From Xanthocytophaga sp031424975 (GTDB lineage Bacteria > Bacteroidota > Bacteroidia > Cytophagales > 172606-1): DNA of 20,781 bases. The position numbers were made by a program, and so were the translations under genes. How positions within the stretch are numbered: position 1 is the first letter of the stretch; every line of letters begins with the position of its first letter. The notes beneath the pieces are model-generated. The model saw only the letters and a list, made by a program, of their open reading frames with translations. It was not told where the DNA came from and made no database searches. The stretch is from positions 1 to 20,781 of the forward strand of contig JANPIL010000283.1 in the NCBI GenBank assembly GCA_031424975.1, written 5' to 3'. Positions 13,980-20,589 of the stretch are shown here, one piece after another.

Positions 13980-14012
13980 TTTGACTTTGAATACGCAATT
14001 TGCTTAGATTTG
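13980..14012 (+). promoter_or_regulatory. Candidate Bacteroidota promoter for the gene at 14163
   Basis: TTTG at 13980-13983 and TAGATTTG at 14005-14012 are 21 bp apart, matching the TTTG / TAnnTTTG arrangement. Transcription would start near 14018 and give a leader of about 145 bases that contains GC-rich hairpins and repeat copy 11. Confidence 0.45.
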
Positions 14013-14030
14013 AACGCACAACTGCACAAG

Positions 14031-14110
14031 ACCTCACCCCAGGTCCCTCTCCTGCTGAGAGGGGTGAAAAAAAAGCCGAAGCTCCCTCCCTTGCGGGGAG
14101 GGGCCGGGGT
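14031..14110. repeat. GC-rich hairpins of a different intergenic family
   Basis: CCCTCTC-CTGCT-GAGAGGG (14045-14063) with flanking CACCCC/GGTG is followed by an A-tract and then CCTCCC-TTGC-GGGGAGG (about 14085-14101). It abuts repeat copy 11, as the other GC-rich blocks abut copies 5 and 9. Confidence 0.6.
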
Positions 14111-14112
14111 TG

Positions 14113-14144
14113 AAAATAGTATCCTTTTAAAACCCCAAACCTCC
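14113..14144 (+). repeat. ATAGTATC repeat, copy 11
   Basis: It reads AAAATAGTATCCTTTTAAAA, then CCCCAAACCTCC. It lies between divergent genes, 18 bp upstream of the ATG at 14163, so it is one of the few copies not placed behind a stop codon. Confidence 0.85.
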
Positions 14145-14162
14145 CAAACACCGCCGCCCGAT

Positions 14163-14684
14163 ATGGACATCCTTGCTGAATTGTTGAAAATACTATTGCC
14201 TGCCGGACTGGTTCTTTACGGTATGTTCCTGACCGTGAGGGCATTTCTGGACAAGGAATTTGAGCGAAAACTGGTGGAGTTGAAAATCAAGAACACCGAA
14301 ATTGTGCTGCCAATCCGGTTGCAGGCTTACGAACGGATGTGCCTGTTCCTGGAACGCATCTCGCCCAACAACCTGATTCGGCGCGTCAATAGTTCGGATT
14401 ACAGCGCCATTGAACTGCACGGGCTGCTGCTGGGCGAAATCCGGGAGGAATACAGCCACAACGTGTCGCAGCAGGTATATATGAGCGACGAGGCTTGGAC
14501 GCAGGTCAGGAGTGCGATGGAGGAAGTGGTGGTGCTGGTCAATGATTCGGCCAGCGGCATCCCGCCCGATGCCCGCAGCCTTGAGCTTGCCAAGCGCATT
14601 TTCGAGCAGATGATCGGGCAGAACATTGACCCCACCGCGCGGGCCTTGAAATTCGTCAAGGATGAGATCAGGATTGTCTTTTGA
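14163..14684 (+). CDS. Small membrane-anchored protein, probably DUF7935 family
   Basis: From the ATG at 14163 the protein has 173 residues. The frame is open further upstream, but that part reads through GC-rich hairpins and a dispersed repeat, so it is not taken as coding. One N-terminal membrane segment is clear (LLKILLPAGLVLYGMFLTVRAFL). It is followed by a charged, mainly helical cytoplasmic part with LPIRLQAYERMCLFLERISPNNLI, HGLLLGEIREEYSHNVSQQVYMSDEAW and ALKFVKDEIRIVF. This pattern is what I recall for a conserved Bacteroidota family without known function (DUF7935); the family name is from memory and is the less certain part. It is the first plus-strand gene after the egt cluster and probably has its own promoter (13980-14012). 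I cannot infer a role from its neighbours. Confidence 0.75.
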   Translation: MDILAELLKILLPAGLVLYGMFLTVRAFLDKEFERKLVELKIKNTEIVLPIRLQAYERMCLFLERISPNNLIRRVNSSDYSAIELHGLLLGEIREEYSHNVSQQVYMSDEAWTQVRSAMEEVVVLVNDSASGIPPDARSLELAKRIFEQMIGQNIDPTARALKFVKDEIRIVF

Positions 14685-14694
14685 ATTTCCCTTA

Positions 14695-14726
14695 CCGGGT
14701 TTGGCCTTTTTGAAAGATACTGTTTT
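14695..14726 (-). repeat. ATAGTATC repeat, copy 12
   Basis: On the minus strand it reads AAAACAGTATC, TTTCAAAAAGG, then CCAAACCCGG, with the ACAGTATC variant. It is 10 bp past the stop codon of the gene at 14163 and is joined to the palindromic module at 14735-14777. Confidence 0.85.
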
Positions 14727-14734
14727 AGCCGTAA

Positions 14735-14777
14735 CGCAGGTCAGACACTGTGTGTCAGACCTGCATCGCGCATCGGC
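14735..14777 (-). repeat. Second palindromic module, copy 2
   Basis: Arms GCAGGTCAGACAC and GTGTCAGACCTGC flank TGT with one mismatch, followed by ATCGCGCATCGGC. The reverse complement matches 10936-10977 over nearly its whole length. As there, an ATAGTATC repeat follows on the same strand (copy 12). Confidence 0.8.
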
Positions 14778-14790
14778 CTCCAAGACAAAA

Positions 14791-14822
14791 GGCGGGTTCG
14801 GGCTTCTGGAAAGATACTATTT
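14791..14822 (-). repeat. ATAGTATC repeat, copy 13
   Basis: On the minus strand it reads AAATAGTATCTTTCC, AGAAG, then CCCGAACCCGCC. It is 13 bp past the stop codon of the minus-strand gene at 14836, in sense orientation. Confidence 0.85.
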
Positions 14823-14835
14823 CGGGGCGGGCATT

Positions 14836-16365
14836 TCAGCCGTATTTGTGGTCTTTTAGTTTTTCCAGCACCATGTCCCAGAGTGTTTCGTAGGGCAGCA
14901 CTTCCAGCGTGCGGATGCCACCGTGGTAAACCATGGGAACCGAACTCATTTCGTCAAACATTTTCTCCAGCGATTTGCGGGTTTGGTAAAAGCGGAAATT
15001 TTCGTCGCGCATTTTGGCCAGCAGGCTGATGAAACATTCGCTGCGGAAATAAATGTCTTTTTTGGGGTAGCTGCGCGCGTATTTTTCAATCTCACCGATG
15101 TATTCGGCCAGTGTTTCCGCATTCATTTTTTCGAGCAGGAAAAGAATCTGGATTGTCAGGATGGCAATGTTGAGTCCGCGATGCTCCTTGGCAAATTCGG
15201 GCTTTGCCCCGATGAAGTCAAATAGCTGGAAACCCGTTTTTGAGTTTTGAATCAGCGGACGTATCTCTTTTATTTTCAAATACTTGTACAGATAGTGCAG
15301 GTAGGCTTGGAACACGCACCAATGTTCGCGTTTGGCAACGGAAAGCTGGCTGAAACCCGAACTCCCCACCACGGCCTGAAAAATCCGGGCGGCCTCCAGA
15401 TACCTGCCCGTGTGCATGGCCAGCAGGAACCGGGATTCCTGAAGAACCATCTTGTTGGGGCTGCTATCGGCAAGCGATTCTGCCGTGCGTTGGGCGTGGG
15501 CTTCGCCGGCGGAAAAATCTTTGAGGTGCAGGTAGTAGTTCATTTTCTGGAGTGCCACTTCTTCGGCAAGGGCGGGCGAACGGAAAGCCGCTGCCTGCTC
15601 CAGGAAATCCTCGGTTTGGCCAATGGTTTCTATCGCCGCCCGGTAATCTCCGGAAAACTGGTGGAAAAGCGTTTTGATGCGTAAATGAAGCCATTTGAGC
15701 TTCGCGCTGTTTTGGGTTTGCAGCATATCGCCCAGCGACAAGTAGAAGGTTTCGGCCAGCTTTACCGTACGCAACCGGTTGGCCTTGGCTTTGGCATAAG
15801 TGGCCACCAGTTCCTGCAGATGCTGTTCGGCCAAGTTTTCGGCCCGCCGCAACGATTCGGCGCGTTCGGCCACTTCCTTGTATTCCTGAAATTCCTGGTA
15901 CTGGCCTGTGGCACTGCAATGTTCGCGCATGATTTTGGCGCACTCCGCCACAATGTCCGTCAATTCAAATTCCTCGGCCACGCGCAGGGTTTTTTCGGCC
16001 AGCGGAATGGCCAAACGCCGCGCATCGTTCATGAGCAGCACTTTGACGGCATACAGTTGTTTGGTACATTCGTACACCGCCCGTTGGTGGCCGGACACAT
16101 TTTCGCTTTCATAATCCAGGAAAAAAAGCGTGTTGAGCAGTTTCTGCTTGAGGCGCGTCTTCAGGATGAGGTATTTTTTTTCAGAGGGCTGGCAGTCGTA
16201 AATATCCTTGGCGGCAATTTCATCGGAATCATATTTTTGAGAACGGATGCCGTCAAAAAGCTTGTAGTAGTTGCTGGTTTTATTGCGGCTGCCCTCATCG
16301 AAAAGCTCGGCCTTTTTGATTCTTTTTTTGGTAATCAATGAAATGATTTCGCGCAATGCTTCCAT
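14836..16365 (-). CDS. Helical-repeat (TPR-like) protein of unknown function
   Basis: The 509-residue protein has no signal peptide and no membrane segment, so it is likely cytoplasmic. It is almost wholly α-helical with pairs of helices of about 34-40 residues, rich in Ala, Leu and Glu, typical of a tetratricopeptide-like solenoid; examples are DYRAAIETIGQTEDFLEQAAAF, LHLKDFSAGEAHAQRTAESL and LLAMHTGRYLEAARIFQAVV. The N-terminus (EIISLITKKRIKKAELFDEG, then SNYYKLFDGIRSQKYDSDEI) is basic and may be a separate small domain. I recognise no catalytic motif. Proteins of this size and layout are frequent hypothetical proteins in Bacteroidota and could serve as scaffolds. It is transcribed away from the YkvA gene and ends next to repeat copy 13. 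The start is the ATG at 16365. Confidence 0.8.
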   Translation of the reverse strand: MEALREIISLITKKRIKKAELFDEGSRNKTSNYYKLFDGIRSQKYDSDEIAAKDIYDCQPSEKKYLILKTRLKQKLLNTLFFLDYESENVSGHQRAVYECTKQLYAVKVLLMNDARRLAIPLAEKTLRVAEEFELTDIVAECAKIMREHCSATGQYQEFQEYKEVAERAESLRRAENLAEQHLQELVATYAKAKANRLRTVKLAETFYLSLGDMLQTQNSAKLKWLHLRIKTLFHQFSGDYRAAIETIGQTEDFLEQAAAFRSPALAEEVALQKMNYYLHLKDFSAGEAHAQRTAESLADSSPNKMVLQESRFLLAMHTGRYLEAARIFQAVVGSSGFSQLSVAKREHWCVFQAYLHYLYKYLKIKEIRPLIQNSKTGFQLFDFIGAKPEFAKEHRGLNIAILTIQILFLLEKMNAETLAEYIGEIEKYARSYPKKDIYFRSECFISLLAKMRDENFRFYQTRKSLEKMFDEMSSVPMVYHGGIRTLEVLPYETLWDMVLEKLKDHKYG

Positions 16366-16944
16366 ATTCGGGGTATTAAAATTTCAACGGATGGTGAAAA
16401 TTCGGCTTGAATTTACCGAATCGCGGTGTGTATGATGTTTCTTTTCTGCAACTATGGTCGGTTTTCGTCCAAGCGGCCCATCCGGGAGACCGAGCCGATT
16501 GCCTTTGGCATGGCTGCGGTTTTGCGGGCCGGCATACCGGAGTGATGGAACGGGAAAAAGGGTGGCATTTGAACCGCGCATAAATGCCGGATGCCTGTCA
16601 AGGACTCGCCGGTTGGCGTTTGGGTGGTGCTGGCTGGTGCATTTATACCAACCTGACCGCCAAGGTAAACATCCGCCTGCGGCACTGCCAGGCGGCGGGC
16701 AACCCAAATCCGTGCGCGCCACCAATCAAGCATTTGATTATCAGCACACTGGCTTGCCATGTTTTTTTGCCGAAACGTGGCAAATCCGCTGCGCCAGAAG
16801 CACGTGCGCGGCATTGGCGGCCCGCCTGGCAGTTGCCGGTTTAGGGCGGGAACCGCTTTTGCCGGAAATATTGTTCTGCCACGGGTGTCCGGCTTGCAAC
16901 TGGTAGGCCGCACCGTTTTTTTTCAACCTCACCCTTGCAAAACC
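16366..16944. other. 579-bp region without a credible gene
   Basis: It lies between two divergent genes. Open frames exist on both strands but have no recognisable protein character and poor codon use. It holds a hairpin CCGCCTG-CGGCACTGC-CAGGCGG (16673-16695) and several short GC-rich inverted repeats, but no copy of the ATAGTATC repeat. No TAnnTTTG promoter was found for either flanking gene. Confidence 0.55.
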
Positions 16945-17370
16945 ATGCAACATTCCTCTTCTAACGGCAGTCTGGCTGCCCGCGTAATCGGTTCCATATT
17001 TTTCAGGCAGGCGCAGCGGCGGGCGGGTCGCTTGGCCCGCAACGGCAAAGGTTTGCTGGACTTGCTGCTGAAAGTTTCCGCCAAATCGGAATCGGTGAAG
17101 GATTCCGGGTTTCTTGCCAACTTGCGGATAATCAGCCGGTTGGTGCGGGCTTCGGCCAAAGGCCAGTACAAGGCGGTTCCGTGGGCGACGCTCATGAAAA
17201 TCATCGCCGCATTGGTTTACTTTGTATCGCCCATTGATTTCATTCCCGACCTGCTGCCCGTGCTGGGCTTTGCCGACGACATTGCGGTGGTGCTTTGGGT
17301 GGTCAAATCGTGCGCGGCGGATATTGAGAAGTTCCGCGAATGGGAGCAAATACAGGCACAAACTGCGTGA
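16945..17370 (+). CDS. YkvA/DUF1232 family protein
   Basis: From ATG 16945 the protein has 141 residues. The C-terminal half holds the DUF1232 core, LVYFVSPIDFIPDLLPVLGF followed by ADDIAVVLWVVKS (about residues 90-123). It includes the 'SPIDFIPD.LP..G..DD' motif and two hydrophobic segments. The N-terminus is basic (RQAQRRAGRLARNGKG). Proteins with this domain are small membrane-associated proteins of unknown function found widely in bacteria. An open frame extends upstream of the ATG but has no conserved character. The gene runs in the same direction as the peptidase gene downstream, separated by 213 bp filled with two repeat copies and hairpins, so co-transcription is uncertain. Confidence 0.88.
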   Translation: MQHSSSNGSLAARVIGSIFFRQAQRRAGRLARNGKGLLDLLLKVSAKSESVKDSGFLANLRIISRLVRASAKGQYKAVPWATLMKIIAALVYFVSPIDFIPDLLPVLGFADDIAVVLWVVKSCAADIEKFREWEQIQAQTA

Positions 17371-17407
17371 CTGTTTTCCGCGTTGCGGATACCTACGGTT
17401 TCCGGGG

Positions 17408-17445
17408 AAAATAGTATCTTCTGGAAAGTCTAAACCCCACCTGCC
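17408..17445 (+). repeat. ATAGTATC repeat, copy 14
   Basis: It reads AAAATAGTATCTTCTGG, AAAGTC, then TAAACCCCACCTGCC. It is 37 bp past the YkvA stop codon and is followed within 41 bp by another copy in the same orientation, a tandem pair. Confidence 0.8.
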
Positions 17446-17455
17446 GACGACTCCC

Positions 17456-17476
17456 GTTGGACTTGGAAAGTCCAAC
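17456..17476. repeat. Perfect 9-bp hairpin between tandem repeat copies
   Basis: Arms GTTGGACTT and AAGTCCAAC surround GGA. It lies between copies 14 and 15 and is a further palindromic unit in this repeat cluster. No T-run follows directly, so it is not called a terminator. Confidence 0.65.
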
Positions 17477-17485
17477 TACGTTTTC

Positions 17486-17563
17486 AAAATAGTATCCCCG
17501 CTAAAGCCAAAGGTTCCGCCAGAGGCGGAAACGGGGCTTTCAACTTTCAAAACCGCCAAACCC
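17486..17563 (+). repeat. ATAGTATC repeat, copy 15, with a 48-bp palindromic insert
   Basis: AAAATAGTATC (17486-17496) is split from ACTTTCAAAACCG and CCAAACCCC by an insert beginning CCCGCTAAAGCCAAAGG with TTCCGCC-AGA-GGCGGAA at its centre and GGGGCTTTC at its end. The insert is the near-exact reverse complement of the one in copy 8. Confidence 0.85.
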
Positions 17564-17583
17564 CTTTCCCTTTCCTACGTTCC

Positions 17584-19752
17584 ATGAAAAAAACGCTGCT
17601 GCTCCTTGCCCAGTTGTGCGTGGCTGCCTTGGCCTACGCCCAAAACAAACCGCTTTCCGTTGAAGATATTTTTGCCCGCCCCACCTTCAGCGCCAAATCA
17701 GTGTATGACGTGAATTGGATGCAAAACGGGCGTTTCTATACTTCGCTCACCCAAGATAACAACGGCGGCCTGGCCATTGTGAAGCATGATGTGACCACGG
17801 GCAAGGCCGTCGAAACACTGTTTGACGGCGCGCAACTGGCCGACATGGACGGCTACGAACTCAGCCCCAACGAAGACAAGCTGCTGCTGACCACGGCCAC
17901 CGAACCCATATACCGCCATTCGAACCGCTCATTGTGTTACGTGTACGACCTGAAAACCAAGCAATTGAGTCCGCTTTCGGCGGGCGGCAAGCAATCCAAC
18001 GCCGCCTTTTCGCCGGATGGCAGCCGCGTGGCCTTCACCCGGGACAATAACCTGTATGTCAAAGATTTGCAAACGAATTCGGAAAAGGCCGTAACCAACA
18101 GCGGCAAGCTGAACAGCCTCATCAACGGCAGCACCGATTGGGTGTATGAAGAGGAATTTGCGTTTACCCGCGCCTTTGCCTGGAATGCGGACGGCACAAA
18201 ACTGGCCTACTACACCTTCGACGAAACTGCCGTGCCCGAATACAATATGCAGGTATGGGGCGAACTGTATCCGGCAGACTACCGCTACAAATACCCCAAG
18301 GCGGGCGAGAAAAACTCGGTGGTCACGCTGTCGGTGTATGACTTGAGCAAGGATGCCGCCGTGAAAGTGGACATCGGCACCGAAACCGATATGTATATTC
18401 CGCGCATCAACTGGACGAAAAACCCCAACCTGCTGTCGGTCAGGCGCATGAACCGGCTGCAAAACCGGCTCGACATCCTGCACGCCGATGCCGCAACTGG
18501 CAAAACCACCGTTGTGCTCACTGAAACCAGCCCCGCTTACGTAGATTTGGAACTGACCGACAACCTGACGTATCTGGCTGACGGCAAACACTTTGTCCAC
18601 GCCAGCGAACGGAGCGGTTTCAAGCACTTGTATTTGTATGACCTTGGCGGGAAACTGGTTCGTGAACTTACCAAAGGCAATTGGGAAGTAGCGGATTTTC
18701 AGGGCATTGATGAGAAAAAGAAGTTGATTTACTTCACTTCTACCGAAGCATCGCCGCTGGAAAGGCAATTGTACAGCGTTACGATGGATGGCAAGGCCAA
18801 AACCCGCCTCAGCACCGCCAAAGGCACGCACAACATCAATTTCAGCCCCGATTTTTCGTATTACCTCGACACCCAATCTGATGCCAACACGCCGCTTTCG
18901 GTGGGTTTGCATACGGCTCCGGCGGGCAAACTCGTGAAAATGCTCGAAACCAACGACGACCTGAAAAACCGTCTGAAGGAATACAACCTGACCAGAAAAG
19001 AGTTTTTCCAATTCGCCACACCCGACAAAACCACGCTGAACGGCTTCATGATGAAGCCCGCCAACTTTGATGCCGGCAAAAAATACCCGGTGTTCATGTT
19101 CGTGTACGGCGGGCCGGGCAGCCAGCAGGTAACCGATGCCTGGAGCGGCTCCAATTATATGTGGTTCCAGTTGCTGGCGCAAAAAGGCTACATTGTGGCC
19201 TGCGTGGACAACCGGGGCACGGGCGGACGCGGCACGGCTTTCCGCCAGACCACCTACGCCAACCTCGGCAAACTGGAAGTGCAAGACCAAATTGAGGCGG
19301 CCAAATATTTCAGCACGCTGCCTTACGTGGACAAAGCCCGCATCGGCATCCACGGCTGGAGCTACGGCGGCTACATGACGGCTTTGTGCATGACCGTGGG
19401 CGCGGATTATTTCAAGGCGGGCATTAGCGGCGCACCCGTCACCACGTGGCGGTTTTACGACACCATCTACACCGAACGCTACCTGAAACGCCCGCAGGAA
19501 AACGCCGGCGGCTACGACGACAACTCGCCCGTAACGCACGCGGCCAAACTGAAAGGCAAGTTCCTGCTCATCCACGGCACCGGCGACGACAATGTGCATT
19601 TTCAGAATTCAATCACGTTGCAGCAGGAATTGATCAACAACGGCAAGCAGTTCGACACGTTCATCTACCCGAACCAGGCGCACGGCGTACGCGGAAAATC
19701 GCGTTTGCATTTGTATAACCTGATGACGAATTTTATTGTAAAAAATCTGTGA
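17584..19752 (+). CDS. Dipeptidyl peptidase IV (S9B family)
   Basis: The 722-residue protein starts with a signal peptide (MKKTLLLLAQLCVAALAYAQ, cleavage probably after AYA), so it acts in the periplasm or outside the cell. An N-terminal β-propeller (about 30-470) contains DWVYEEEF at 185-192, the paired glutamates that bind the free N-terminus of substrates in DPP4. The α/β-hydrolase domain (about 480-722) has the nucleophile Ser593 in GWSYGG, Asp669 in GTGDDNVHF and His700 in YPNQAHG, a complete triad. It removes Xaa-Pro or Xaa-Ala dipeptides from peptide N-termini. Length is normal for bacterial DPP4. The many prolyl peptidases in Bacteroidota support peptide use for nutrition. No promoter was recognised; two dispersed-repeat copies occupy its upstream region. 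Confidence 0.95.
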   Translation: MKKTLLLLAQLCVAALAYAQNKPLSVEDIFARPTFSAKSVYDVNWMQNGRFYTSLTQDNNGGLAIVKHDVTTGKAVETLFDGAQLADMDGYELSPNEDKLLLTTATEPIYRHSNRSLCYVYDLKTKQLSPLSAGGKQSNAAFSPDGSRVAFTRDNNLYVKDLQTNSEKAVTNSGKLNSLINGSTDWVYEEEFAFTRAFAWNADGTKLAYYTFDETAVPEYNMQVWGELYPADYRYKYPKAGEKNSVVTLSVYDLSKDAAVKVDIGTETDMYIPRINWTKNPNLLSVRRMNRLQNRLDILHADAATGKTTVVLTETSPAYVDLELTDNLTYLADGKHFVHASERSGFKHLYLYDLGGKLVRELTKGNWEVADFQGIDEKKKLIYFTSTEASPLERQLYSVTMDGKAKTRLSTAKGTHNINFSPDFSYYLDTQSDANTPLSVGLHTAPAGKLVKMLETNDDLKNRLKEYNLTRKEFFQFATPDKTTLNGFMMKPANFDAGKKYPVFMFVYGGPGSQQVTDAWSGSNYMWFQLLAQKGYIVACVDNRGTGGRGTAFRQTTYANLGKLEVQDQIEAAKYFSTLPYVDKARIGIHGWSYGGYMTALCMTVGADYFKAGISGAPVTTWRFYDTIYTERYLKRPQENAGGYDDNSPVTHAAKLKGKFLLIHGTGDDNVHFQNSITLQQELINNGKQFDTFIYPNQAHGVRGKSRLHLYNLMTNFIVKNL

Positions 19753-19772
19753 TGCGGTAAAAACCGTCGCTC

Positions 19773-19804
19773 AAATAGTATTTTTTAAAAAGCCCAAACC
19801 TGCC
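19773..19804 (+). repeat. ATAGTATC repeat, copy 16
   Basis: It reads AAATAGTATTTTTTAAAAAG, then CCCAAACCTGCC, close to the consensus. It is 20 bp past the peptidase stop codon, in sense orientation. Confidence 0.85.
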
Positions 19805-19860
19805 GGATTCTACACGTTGATTTCAACCATGCCAAGCATTATAGGCTCAGACACAAATTC

Positions 19861-20328
19861 ATGAACTGGAAGGAATACGTTTCAAAAACAAATTTGATTG
19901 TCCAAGGAACTGCATTTGGATTTAATTCGCCAGCTACAGAGGTGGTCTTACAGGATTTGTTGTTTCAATTCTGTTTGGATGAATTGCCGCTTGAATTAGA
20001 GGAGTTGTACACTCAGACTGATGGCATCTTCGAAATACTGGACGGACAGGAAATAGGCGATCTTATTTGGCCAGCAAGCAAGGCAGTGCAAATAAACAGG
20101 GAATATAGGAATCAACCGGATTTTAAAAACCTATATATGTCATTCGATCAGCTTTTCTTTGTTTCCGATGCCGGGAATGGGGATTTGTTCGGCTTTGTGA
20201 CTTTGAATGGCAAGTTTTACCGTCGGGATATTTTTGTCTGGAATCATGAAGATGACAGCAGGACTTGGGTGGCACCTGATTTGGCAAAGTTCATTGAGTG
20301 GTGGGCTAATGGAACAATCAGTGTATGA
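19861..20328 (+). CDS. SMI1/KNR4 (SUKH) family protein
   Basis: The 155-residue protein matches the SUKH (SMI1/KNR4) layout: an N-terminal helix, ELPLELEELYTQTDGIFEI with the family's 'P.....Y...DG' pattern (about 40-59), then YMSFDQLFFVSDAGNGDLFGF (about 91-111), and DIFVWNHEDDSRTWVAPDLAKFIEWW (about 122-148). Such proteins often act as immunity proteins against polymorphic toxins, but free-standing single copies without a toxin also exist. No toxin gene is next to it in the window; its upstream neighbour is a peptidase. The DNA is AT-richer than its neighbours, which agrees with an accessory gene gained by transfer. The start is the ATG at 19861. Confidence 0.85.
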   Translation: MNWKEYVSKTNLIVQGTAFGFNSPATEVVLQDLLFQFCLDELPLELEELYTQTDGIFEILDGQEIGDLIWPASKAVQINREYRNQPDFKNLYMSFDQLFFVSDAGNGDLFGFVTLNGKFYRRDIFVWNHEDDSRTWVAPDLAKFIEWWANGTISV

Positions 20329-20429
20329 AAGGAAAGTGCGCCACATATCGTCGGATTTGAAACTTTGGTCTTTAAAAGCATTCACATCTGGATTGCACGC
20401 AACAAAAGTAGTGAAACACGGTATTCTGG

Positions 20430-20462
20430 AAACCACGGTCTGTGGCACAGCGGCCGTGGTTT
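20430..20462. terminator. Long hairpin downstream of the SUKH gene
   Basis: Outer arms AAACCACGG (20430-20438) and CCGTGGTTT (20454-20462) pair perfectly. Inside is a second hairpin CTGTG-G-CACAG. It is 100 bp past the stop codon of the SUKH gene and ends in a short T-run, so it may act as a terminator. Confidence 0.55.
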
Positions 20463-20480
20463 TCAGGCCGACGGCACGAA

Positions 20481-20510
20481 ACGGATTGCTTCGTTCCTCG
20501 CAATGACGTG
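20481..20510. repeat. GATTGCTTCGT...CGCAATGACG type dispersed repeat
   Basis: The text ACGGATTGCTTCGTTCC followed by TCGCAATGACGTG matches a short dispersed repeat that I recall seeing in many unrelated bacterial genomes. Its ends are partly complementary. It lies between the SUKH gene and repeat copy 17. Confidence 0.65.
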
Positions 20511-20518
20511 CGAGCAGT

Positions 20519-20550
20519 CAGGTTTGGGCTTTTTCAACGATACTATTTTT
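20519..20550 (-). repeat. ATAGTATC repeat, copy 17
   Basis: On the minus strand it reads AAAAATAGTATCG, TTGAAAAAG, then CCCAAACCTG. It lies 40 bp upstream of the ATG at 20590 and 190 bp past the SUKH stop codon. Confidence 0.85.
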
Positions 20551-20589
20551 TAGCCATTCGACAATCCAACAACCCGCCACACAACCCGC

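Noticed and set aside
14186..14206. GAAAATACTATTGCCTGCC inside the gene at 14163
   Set aside because: Partly resembles the repeat but lacks the linker and C-rich half, and encodes part of the membrane segment.
16673..16695. CCGCCTG/CAGGCGG hairpin as a terminator
   Set aside because: No T-run follows and it is not behind a gene end on either strand.
16452..16913. Minus-strand open frame of 153 codons in the gene-free region
   Set aside because: Composition rich in Pro, Arg and Cys with no domain or plausible start; overlaps another open frame of equal quality on the plus strand.
17929..19599. Long open frame on the minus strand across the peptidase gene (556 codons)
   Set aside because: It is fully antisense to a well-supported DPP4 gene and has no protein-family character; the absence of stops follows from GC-rich codon use on the other strand.
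2421..20550. Repeats as integron attC sites with genes as cassettes
   Set aside because: Placement behind stop codons is suggestive, but the repeats lack the GTTRRRY core and paired inner boxes, orientation is mixed, several genes have no copy or two copies, the genes are housekeeping, and no integrase is seen.
2421..20550. Repeats as a CRISPR array
   Set aside because: Copies are separated by whole genes and variable lengths, not uniform short spacers, and occur in both orientations.
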